53,858 nt of DNA, taken from the IMG/VR virus record IMGVR_UViG_3300009160_001803, positions 1-53,858 of that record; one strand, given 5' to 3'. Shown one piece after another: positions 16,039 to 22,386 of this stretch (positions are counted from its first letter, which is position 1; each line of letters begins with the position of its first letter). This DNA is from a virus. A model generated the notes under the pieces. The model searched no databases and was not told the DNA's origin. It saw nothing but the letters and a program-made list of their open reading frames with translations. The position numbers and the translations under genes are program-made.

Positions 16039-16046
16039 TATTTATA
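16039..16046 (+). promoter_or_regulatory. Late-promoter-like motif TATTTATA
   Basis: TATTTATA one base after the portal stop codon, with 12 bases to the ATG at 16059. Confidence 0.45.
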
Positions 16047-16058
16047 ATAAAAAAAAAT

Positions 16059-16778
16059 ATGAAATTTGGTGTTTTAAAATCTAAAATAGAAAAGTGTTTA
16101 ATTGAGTCATACAATAAAAACACGTTAAAAGATAATATTTTTATCTTTAATGAATTGGTTAAAAAGAACAAAAATATAAGTAAAATTTATTATTTATATG
16201 ATGAACTTTCATCTAATAAAGGTTTGTCCGAATCAGTGGCGAATGATTTTATTAATGGGTCAATAACAATATATGAGAACGCATTAAACAAAATTAATAA
16301 AAAGGACATCCAAGAAATTAGTTTATGGTTAAATAACGTTAACACAAAAAACGAATACGAAAAAATAGACAACCTATTTTCAAGTAATGTTGTTATGTTG
16401 GAAAGTAAAATACAAAGTAGAAAACTTGTTGTTGAAGGTCTTAAGTCATCCAAACCATTTTCTAATAACGAGGTTGTTTCACTTCCTTTAGAAAGTATGG
16501 TTAAAGTTGCTAATGATACAATTACAAATTATTTATCTAATGTTAGTGAGTCAGAAAAAAAAGAAATACTTAGTTTATTAAAAGAAGATAACGATAAGTT
16601 AGAAATTAAATTTGACTTCATTAAAGAAAACACAATAAAAAGACTTGAGAATATATTATCTTCTGACTCAGACCCTGATACTGTTGGGGCAATTAAGGAA
16701 ACTATTGAAAAGGTTAAAAATGAATCTTTTGATAAAATCTCCTATATAAAATTAAAAAATCTAAATGAAAGTCTTTAA
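16059..16778 (+). CDS. Putative prohead core protein (gp67/gp68 position)
   Basis: 239 residues, strongly helical and charged, no known domain. The N-terminus MKFGVLKSKIEKCLIES contains L14-I15-E16|S17, a fitting prohead-protease site after a short amphipathic helix. In T4 the genes between portal and protease (67, 68) encode core proteins that are cut up during maturation, and this gene holds the same place. Its last four bases overlap the 3' end of the convergent bS21 gene. Its terminator lies inside that gene. Confidence 0.55.
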   Translation: MKFGVLKSKIEKCLIESYNKNTLKDNIFIFNELVKKNKNISKIYYLYDELSSNKGLSESVANDFINGSITIYENALNKINKKDIQEISLWLNNVNTKNEYEKIDNLFSSNVVMLESKIQSRKLVVEGLKSSKPFSNNEVVSLPLESMVKVANDTITNYLSNVSESEKKEILSLLKEDNDKLEIKFDFIKENTIKRLENILSSDSDPDTVGAIKETIEKVKNESFDKISYIKLKNLNESL

Positions 16779-16954
16779 TTAAAATTCTTTTGTTTATATT
16801 TTGAATTATTTAAAATCTGTCTATTAATGACAGATTTTTTTTTATATTCTTTTAAATCATTTAAGATACTATTTTGTCTTGTTTTGATAACTTTACTTTT
16901 TAATTCTTTTAGAGATCGTTCGATATCTCCTTTTTTCACCTTTACTATTAACAT
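16775..16954 (-). CDS. rpsU: Small ribosomal subunit protein bS21, phage-encoded
   Basis: 59 residues on the strand opposite to the head genes. The sequence starts MLIVKVKKGDIERSLKELKS and continues with KVIKTRQ, LKEYKKKSV and RQILNNSKYKQ. The spacing of KxGDIERxLKxLKxK, KT, EYxKKSV and a late YKQ follows Bacteroidota bS21. In that phylum bS21, with bS18 and bS6, covers the 3' end of 16S rRNA and helps explain the lack of Shine-Dalgarno use. A phage copy could replace the host protein on the small subunit and shift mRNA choice. It overlaps the gene at 16059 by four bases at the 3' end and carries that gene's terminator within its coding DNA. No clear late motif or Shine-Dalgarno is seen before its ATG. 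Confidence 0.85.
   Translation of the reverse strand: MLIVKVKKGDIERSLKELKSKVIKTRQNSILNDLKEYKKKSVINRQILNNSKYKQKNFN
16813..16843 (+). terminator. Terminator inside the bS21 coding sequence
   Basis: AAATCTGTC (16813-16821) and GACAGATTT (16829-16837) form a perfect nine-base stem followed by a T run on the plus strand. It ends transcription of the core-protein gene. On the other strand the same DNA codes KKKSVINRQI of bS21. Confidence 0.8.
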
Positions 16955-17043
16955 AAATTTATATTGATTTTGTTTACCTTGATATATATAACAAATTTAA
17001 GTAAACTTATTCAAAATAAACAATTTTACTATGAAAAAAAAAT

Positions 17044-17511
17044 ATGAAAAAAGGAAAAACCTCAAAAATCAACGGGTTCAGAACGTCAAAAATAACTTAC
17101 GGAACTGTTGATTCGAAAGAATTTAAATCACTCTATTTAAATTTACAAACTTGGGTAGAACCTAAAAAAGACTCTGAAAATTGGACAAGGGTTGTCTTAA
17201 ATATGAATAGGGCAATTAAACACTCCTTATATCAAAACATGGATAAAAATATATTTGATGAAAAATTTATTGTTGATTTGGATCTTAGAACAAGTGGATT
17301 ACAATTAAAGAAAAAATCATTCATGAATTTGGAGGTTAACTTATATCTAATTAAAGAAATTGACTTTAAATCACTAGCATTAAAAAAATCATTAAAATTA
17401 TTAGTAAAAAACATATACGATGATGTCTTAAATAAGAACGAATATTTTAAATGTTATTTAACTAAAAATGGAAATTCTAAGGTAATAAAAGTAAAAACCG
17501 AAAAAGTTTAA
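17044..17511 (+). CDS. Hypothetical protein in head cassette
   Basis: 155 residues, basic, mixed alpha/beta, not recognised. It begins MKKGKTSKINGFRTSKITYG; an ATG at 17031 is in another frame and closes soon. It shows YLNLQTWVEPKKDSENW and an internal FIVDLDLRTSGLQLKKKSF stretch. The protein lies between core protein and protease and is read in the same direction as both, with 21 bases before the next start. No late-type motif stands directly upstream. A head-related function is inferred from place only. Confidence 0.6.
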   Translation: MKKGKTSKINGFRTSKITYGTVDSKEFKSLYLNLQTWVEPKKDSENWTRVVLNMNRAIKHSLYQNMDKNIFDEKFIVDLDLRTSGLQLKKKSFMNLEVNLYLIKEIDFKSLALKKSLKLLVKNIYDDVLNKNEYFKCYLTKNGNSKVIKVKTEKV

Positions 17512-17519
17512 TATTTATT
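17512..17519 (+). promoter_or_regulatory. Late-promoter-like motif TATTTATT
   Basis: TATTTATT beginning one base after the preceding stop codon, with 13 bases to the protease ATG. Confidence 0.45.
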
Positions 17520-17532
17520 AAAAAACTTTAAA

Positions 17533-18252
17533 ATGAAAATATTAGGACCTAATGAAATTGGAAAGGGCATTCTTATAGAATATGATGCGGGATACATTAA
17601 TCCAAGAACTGTAAACAATCAATATATACTTGAGTCTAATAATAATAATTTAGACCATTCAAAACCATTTGAATTTTATGCGGTATTACAAAAATACGAT
17701 ACCCCAAATAGAAACGGTAGAATTTACCCTGAAAAAATTCTAAAAAGAGAATCTGAGAATTATAAAAAAATGATCGATAAGGGAACCTCTCTTTCTGAAT
17801 TAAATCACCCTGAATCATCATTAATTGATTTAGATAGAGTTTCACACATTATCACCGAAGTTTGGTGGGATGGTCCGGTTCTTTTAGGTAAATTGAGATT
17901 ACTTACAAGTCCAGGATTTCATGAAAGTGGTATATGTTCAACAAAAGGTGACTTAGCGGCAAATTACCTAAGACAAGGAGTTACTTTAGGTATATCCTCT
18001 CGTGGTGTAGGATCATTAAAAAAGGTTGGAGAACAAAACGAAGTACAGGATGATTTTGAACTTATATGTTTTGATTTAGTGTCTTCACCATCAACTCCTG
18101 GTGCTTATTTATTCTTAGATAAAAATGACAGATCAAAATTTGATGAGAATTTAGAAGAAAATAAAAAAATGTCAGTAGAAAGAAATGTTGGTGAATCCGG
18201 AAATAAATCTCTTGACTTAATGAAAAGATTAACCGATTATTTGGGTAAATAA
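17533..18252 (+). CDS. Prohead maturation serine protease (T4 gp21-like)
   Basis: 239 residues. The protease degrades the core and trims capsid and internal proteins during head maturation. The characteristic NRNGRIYP (59-66) lies in the first half. The catalytic His is in ELNHPE (H92), the nucleophile Ser in LGISSRGVG (S155 or S156), and the third member is probably the Asp of CFDLVSSPSTPGAY (D181). This is the His-Ser-acid arrangement of the herpes/T4 assemblin fold. The last 40 residues are a charged tail that is probably removed by self-cleavage. The gene precedes scaffold and capsid genes, as in T4. Its expected [I/L/N]-x-E sites are found in many neighbours. Confidence 0.93.
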   Translation: MKILGPNEIGKGILIEYDAGYINPRTVNNQYILESNNNNLDHSKPFEFYAVLQKYDTPNRNGRIYPEKILKRESENYKKMIDKGTSLSELNHPESSLIDLDRVSHIITEVWWDGPVLLGKLRLLTSPGFHESGICSTKGDLAANYLRQGVTLGISSRGVGSLKKVGEQNEVQDDFELICFDLVSSPSTPGAYLFLDKNDRSKFDENLEENKKMSVERNVGESGNKSLDLMKRLTDYLGK

Positions 18253-18260
18253 AAAAAATT

Positions 18261-18476
18261 ATGGAACAAGGAGAAAAATATTTTGTAGCAAAAATTGCTT
18301 CTGATTTATTAGATAGTGAATCAGGAAAAGTAAAAAAAGTAAAAGAAGAAAAATTAGTTTTAGGGTATACCCCAACGGATGTTGAGGCAAAAGTAACCAA
18401 AGTTTACGAACACTATACAATGGATTGGAGAATTACTTCAATTACAGAAAGTAAGATTGATGAGGTTATTGAATAA
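18261..18476 (+). CDS. Small protein resembling DUF4494
   Basis: 71 residues. The pattern EKYFVAKIASD, then KVKKVKEEKLVLGYTPTDVEAKV and a final ITESKIDEVIE resembles the small Bacteroidota and phage family DUF4494. That family typically reads as Y-F-x-x-K, a KK-V-x-E strand, an E-A-E/A helix and a closing strand. The function of that family is unknown. It follows the protease by eight bases, so it is probably co-transcribed with it, and a terminator follows. Confidence 0.6.
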   Translation: MEQGEKYFVAKIASDLLDSESGKVKKVKEEKLVLGYTPTDVEAKVTKVYEHYTMDWRITSITESKIDEVIE

Positions 18477-18498
18477 ATAAAAAACTTAAAATTTTGAA

Positions 18499-18528
18499 AA
18501 GGAGGTACTAATAATACCTCCTTTTTTT
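18499..18528 (+). terminator. Rho-independent terminator
   Basis: AAGGAGGTA (18499-18507) pairs with TACCTCCTT (18515-18523) and is followed by a T run to 18528. Confidence 0.85.
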
Positions 18529-18535
18529 ATTTATA
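18528..18535 (+). promoter_or_regulatory. Late-promoter-like motif TATTTATA (distal, scaffold gene)
   Basis: TATTTATA overlapping the end of the terminator T run, 59 bases before the scaffold ATG. A second copy lies at 18569. Confidence 0.35.
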
Positions 18536-18568
18536 TTAATAAAAACTGAATTTTTTACAAACTCATAA

Positions 18569-18576
18569 TATTTATT
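18569..18576 (+). promoter_or_regulatory. Late-promoter-like motif TATTTATT (proximal, scaffold gene)
   Basis: TATTTATT with 18 bases to the ATG at 18595. With the copy at 18528 it gives a doubled site, which would fit the high demand for scaffold. Confidence 0.45.
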
Positions 18577-18594
18577 TGATAAAACAAACTATAA

Positions 18595-20289
18595 ATGAGT
18601 AGAAAAACAGTAGTAGAAGAGGCAGTTATCCAAATGAAAAATTTAGAAGACGCTCTTAAAGAAAACGCAAAAGGAATACTTGCTTCGACAATGAGACAAG
18701 AAATCAAATCACTAGTAAAAGAATCTCTGAAAGAACAAGATGAGGTTGACACTGATGACGAAGAAGAGGTTGATATTGTATCGCCTGATGACGAAGAAGA
18801 CGTTAATGTTGACGATGAGGAAACTTTTGACGTAGAAGACGATGACATGGATCTAGAAGACGATGACATGGACGTAGAAGATGAAGACATGGACGACGAA
18901 GATGAAGACATGGACGTTAATATGGATCTTGACATGGATGACGAAGAAGAAACTATCGACATGAGAGGCGCTAGCGACGAAGATGTTGCGGTTGTATTCT
19001 CTAAGATGGGTAAAAATGATAAAGTTTCTATCGAAAAAATTGGTGACTATTATGATCTTAAAGACACTGAAAATGACACTGAATATATTATAAAATTAAA
19101 TGAATCTGATGAGGATGAGTTTGGTTCTATGATGGGTTCTCGTTTTAAAGATGAAGATCGTTTTGGTTCTATGATGAGTTCTAGTTTTGATGATGAAGAA
19201 AATGATGAAGAGTTGGGAACTATGAGAGGTCGTTATTTCGGTGACGAAGAAGTGGAAGATGAGTTTGGATCTATGATGGGTTCTACCTTTGATGATGAAG
19301 ATCGTTTTGGATCTATGAAAGGCGGACGTTTTGATGATGAAGATCGTTTTGGATCTATGAAAGGCGGACGTTTTGGTAGAGAACCAGAAGAAACTATTTA
19401 TGAGTTAGAAATCGGTGAGGAAATGGAAGGAGACGTTGGTTTAGGTGAAGACCTTGATGAAATGTACATGGATGAAGATATGTCTTATGAAGATCTTGGT
19501 GAAATGTATATGGATGAAGATATGACTTATGAAGACCTTGATGAAATGTTTGTTGAGGAAGATTCATTAAATTGGGATAACCTAAAAACAAGAAGTCAAA
19601 TGTCGATGATGGAATCTAAACAAAAAACAGGAAATGCGTCAAAATTTAAATATAGTAAAAAACCAAACCAAGAAGGTGGGTTTGATACAAAAATGAAAGA
19701 AGGTTCTAAACGTTATGGAAAATCAGGTAAAGCTAATTTTGATTACGATAACGAAGACCCAAATTCAGAAATTGTGATGAAAATTGTGAACAAAATTACT
19801 AAAGGTAAAAAAATTGAAACTAAAGAGGCTTCAAGAACATTGGCAAACAACAGAAAGGTAAAAAGAAACTTAATGGCATCACCAAGTCAATTGAAAGAAG
19901 AAGTTGAAGTACTAAGAGAAAAGAATGACGAATACAGAAAAGCCCTTGATTTGTTTAGAACAAAATTAAATGAGGTGGCGGTATTCAATTCTAACTTGGC
20001 ATACGCAACAAGATTGTTCACAGAACATTCAACAACTAAACCAGAAAAAATAAATATTTTGAGAAGATTCGATAATGTTGAATCTTTAAAAGAATCCAAA
20101 AATCTTTATCAAATTCTTAAAGGTGAATTATCTAACAATAATTTATCTGATAATAGTATTAACGAATCATTTAATAGAACCGTAACAAAATCTCCGTCTA
20201 CGGGATCTTCGGTTAATTTAATTGAATCAAAAACATACGAAAATCCACAATTCTTAAGAATGAAAGACTTAATGGGTAAAATAAAATAA
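18595..20289 (+). CDS. Prohead core/scaffold protein (T4 gp22 position)
   Basis: 564 residues. A helical N-terminus (1-48) is followed by a very acidic low-complexity stretch (about 49-125) made of Asp, Glu, Met and Val. A 14-residue repeat zone of the form D-E-D-R-F-G-S-M-x-G-x-x-F comes next (about 180-262), then a second 14-residue repeat (EMYMDEDMSYEDLG type, about 285-320). The C-terminus is basic and helical and ends MKDLMGKIK. An L-I-E|S site lies near the C-terminus. Acidity, helicity and the position between protease and capsid gene match the gp22 scaffold, though the sequence itself is not conserved enough to recognise directly. Much longer than T4 gp22 (about 270 residues) because of the repeats. 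Confidence 0.7.
   Translation: MSRKTVVEEAVIQMKNLEDALKENAKGILASTMRQEIKSLVKESLKEQDEVDTDDEEEVDIVSPDDEEDVNVDDEETFDVEDDDMDLEDDDMDVEDEDMDDEDEDMDVNMDLDMDDEEETIDMRGASDEDVAVVFSKMGKNDKVSIEKIGDYYDLKDTENDTEYIIKLNESDEDEFGSMMGSRFKDEDRFGSMMSSSFDDEENDEELGTMRGRYFGDEEVEDEFGSMMGSTFDDEDRFGSMKGGRFDDEDRFGSMKGGRFGREPEETIYELEIGEEMEGDVGLGEDLDEMYMDEDMSYEDLGEMYMDEDMTYEDLDEMFVEEDSLNWDNLKTRSQMSMMESKQKTGNASKFKYSKKPNQEGGFDTKMKEGSKRYGKSGKANFDYDNEDPNSEIVMKIVNKITKGKKIETKEASRTLANNRKVKRNLMASPSQLKEEVEVLREKNDEYRKALDLFRTKLNEVAVFNSNLAYATRLFTEHSTTKPEKINILRRFDNVESLKESKNLYQILKGELSNNNLSDNSINESFNRTVTKSPSTGSSVNLIESKTYENPQFLRMKDLMGKIK
19291..19374 (+). repeat. 42-base tandem repeat in scaffold gene
   Basis: Two identical 42-base units (19291-19332, 19333-19374) encode DDEDRFGSMKGGRF twice. 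Diverged 14-residue relatives extend upstream to about 19120. Confidence 0.85.
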
Positions 20290-20313
20290 AATAAACTTTT
20301 TAAAACAAACGTA

Positions 20314-20321
20314 TATTTATA
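20314..20321 (+). promoter_or_regulatory. Late-promoter-like motif TATTTATA (capsid gene)
   Basis: TATTTATA with 41 bases of A-rich leader before the capsid ATG. There is no Shine-Dalgarno sequence in that leader. Confidence 0.5.
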
Positions 20322-20362
20322 ATATACATAAATAAAAAATAAAGCAAAAAAAACAAATAAAA

Positions 20363-22240
20363 ATGGGAGCATTATTAGAATCAGGTCTTGTTGGTAATAT
20401 TGGGTTAAAACACCTTAAAGTTATCAAAGAAGACACAATTAACAAATGGGATAGATTAGGATTCCTTGAAGGCCTTAAAGGTCACCTAAAAGAAAACGTA
20501 GCACAGTTATATGAAAACCAAGCTTCTTTCTTGATTAACGAATCAACTTCTGAAACTTCTAACGGAGCGTTCGAAACTGTTGTTTTCCCTATCGTAAGAA
20601 GAGTTTTCTCTAAATTGTTAGCGAATGATATCGTATCAGTACAAGCAATGAACTTACCAATCGGTAAATTGTTCTTCTTTGTACCTCGTATACAAGGGTA
20701 TAATTCAGACCCTGCAATTGCCAATCCAGGTGGAACTCACTATTCTCCAATCGGATCTCCACAAGCAATTGCTGATGGTAATAATGATCCTAACCAAGGA
20801 TATCCAGGTGGACCAGGAACACCATACACTAAAAATCTTTATGATTTATTTTATGAAGGTAATGAGGCAGGATTAGATCCTCCAGGATTGTTCGATTACT
20901 CAAAAGGTCAGTGGACTGCGGTAACTCAACCGGCTATTGCACAAGTATGGTCAGGTTCAAACTTAGTTGCAGCGACTAACCAATTTGACGGTGAAGTTAC
21001 AAGAAAAATGATTGTTAAACTTTGTGGATTTAATAACGCAGGTGTTGGTAAATTAATAGGACCTGATGGTAACGAAATCGATACTGAAACTTTCTTATCA
21101 GATCTTAAAATCGTTGCAGACTTAAGTGTGTTAACAGGATCTACAGGTTGTCCTAATTTAGATGAACTTGGAAATACAAATTTATCCGCACCATTATTAT
21201 TTAGAGTTGTTACTCAAATTTATGGTAAAGGTATTGTACAACCTACATCATCATCATTCCAAACTACTTACCCAACTAACGGTAACGGTGGTTCTTTCAA
21301 TGACATTTGTAGCCAAGATGGTTGTATCTATTTAGAAGTTGATCTTTCTTGTCCAGCATGTGCTGATTGTGGAGCAACTACATTAGATGGTTACACAGGA
21401 ACAACAATTGGTGAATTAACGAATAATACAGCCACTTTAGGATCATCTCCATTCCAAGCTGTTTATAGAAGATATAAAAGTTTAGAATTCGAAGATCAAA
21501 TTGGTGAAGTTTCTTTTGACCTTGAGTCAGTTACTGTATCTGTTACAGAAAGAAAACTAAGAGCACAATGGTCTCCTGAATTAGCACAAGACGTTGCTGC
21601 ATTCCATAACATCGACGCTGAGGCTGAATTGACGGCATTGTTGTCAGAACAAGTTGCAGCTGAGATCGACCGTGAAATTTTACGTGACTTACGTAAAGGA
21701 GCGGCTTGGAACCTACGTTGGGATTACAACGGATGGAGAAGACTACAATTAACTACATCTTATACTCAAAAAGATTGGAACCAAACTTTGATCACTGCGA
21801 TCAATCAGTTGTCGGCACAAATCCACAAATCTACTTTAAGAGGTGGAGCTAACTGGATCGTTGTTTCTTCTGAGGTTTCTGCAATCTTTGATGACTTAGA
21901 ATACTTCCACGTATCTAACGCATCTCCTGAGCAAGATCAGTATAACATGGGTATTGAGAGAGTTGGTACTTTGTCAGGACGTTACCAAGTTTACCGTGAT
22001 CCTTACTTCCCACCAAACACAATTTTGATCGGACACAAAGGAACATCATTGTTAGACACAGGTTACATCTACGCACCGTACGTACCTCTACAATTAACAC
22101 CTACAATGTACAATCCATTCAACTTTACACCTATCAAAGGTATTATGACAAGATACGCTAAGAAAATGGTTAACAACCGTTTCTACGCAAGAGTCACAGT
22201 TGATGGAGTTAGAACATTTGACTTAAGAGAATTGAGATAA
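20363..22240 (+). CDS. Major capsid protein (T4 gp23-like)
   Basis: 625 residues. The N-terminal propeptide (1-60) ends ENQASFLINE|STSE, closely parallel to T4 gp23, where cleavage follows E65 in FLTE|A. After it come VFPIVRRVFSKLLANDIVSVQAMNLPIGKLFF, the HK97-fold N-arm region of gp23, and near the end a typical E-loop/P-domain ending with DGVRTFDLRELR. A middle insertion with Cys pairs (CPACADCGAT, about 331-340) and Gly/Pro-rich loops is larger than in T4. Codon use is visibly different from its neighbours, with more C- and G-ending codons, as expected for the most highly made protein. A perfect 12-base-stem terminator follows. Confidence 0.95.
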   Translation: MGALLESGLVGNIGLKHLKVIKEDTINKWDRLGFLEGLKGHLKENVAQLYENQASFLINESTSETSNGAFETVVFPIVRRVFSKLLANDIVSVQAMNLPIGKLFFFVPRIQGYNSDPAIANPGGTHYSPIGSPQAIADGNNDPNQGYPGGPGTPYTKNLYDLFYEGNEAGLDPPGLFDYSKGQWTAVTQPAIAQVWSGSNLVAATNQFDGEVTRKMIVKLCGFNNAGVGKLIGPDGNEIDTETFLSDLKIVADLSVLTGSTGCPNLDELGNTNLSAPLLFRVVTQIYGKGIVQPTSSSFQTTYPTNGNGGSFNDICSQDGCIYLEVDLSCPACADCGATTLDGYTGTTIGELTNNTATLGSSPFQAVYRRYKSLEFEDQIGEVSFDLESVTVSVTERKLRAQWSPELAQDVAAFHNIDAEAELTALLSEQVAAEIDREILRDLRKGAAWNLRWDYNGWRRLQLTTSYTQKDWNQTLITAINQLSAQIHKSTLRGGANWIVVSSEVSAIFDDLEYFHVSNASPEQDQYNMGIERVGTLSGRYQVYRDPYFPPNTILIGHKGTSLLDTGYIYAPYVPLQLTPTMYNPFNFTPIKGIMTRYAKKMVNNRFYARVTVDGVRTFDLRELR

Positions 22241-22260
22241 TCAATTAAACTGAATAAGAG

Positions 22261-22290
22261 AAAAGGAGATAAGAAATTATCTCCTTTTTT
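22261..22290 (+). terminator. Strong terminator after capsid gene
   Basis: AAAAGGAGATAA (22261-22272) pairs perfectly with TTATCTCCTTTT (22277-22288) around a GAAA tetraloop, then T residues. Confidence 0.92.
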
Positions 22291-22364
22291 GTTATGAGCT
22301 AATTTATAACACCATTATGCTCGACCGATCAAATTAATATCTAACACTAAATAATTTCATAAGT

Positions 22365-22372
22365 ATTTATTA
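22365..22372 (+). promoter_or_regulatory. Late-promoter-like motif TATTTATT
   Basis: TATTTATT with 14 bases to the ATG at 22387. It places the secreted-protein gene in the same presumed regulon as the capsid. Confidence 0.45.
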
Positions 22373-22386
22373 GTAAATGATATCTT

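Noticed and set aside
17031-17110. Earlier ATG at 17031 before the gene at 17044.
   Set aside because: It is in a different frame that closes after about 26 codons; the 17044 frame is the long one.
18555-18962. Minus-strand Ser-rich frame opposite the scaffold gene.
   Set aside because: It is the antisense of GAT/GAA codons of the acidic run and overlaps the promoter region of a well-supported gene.
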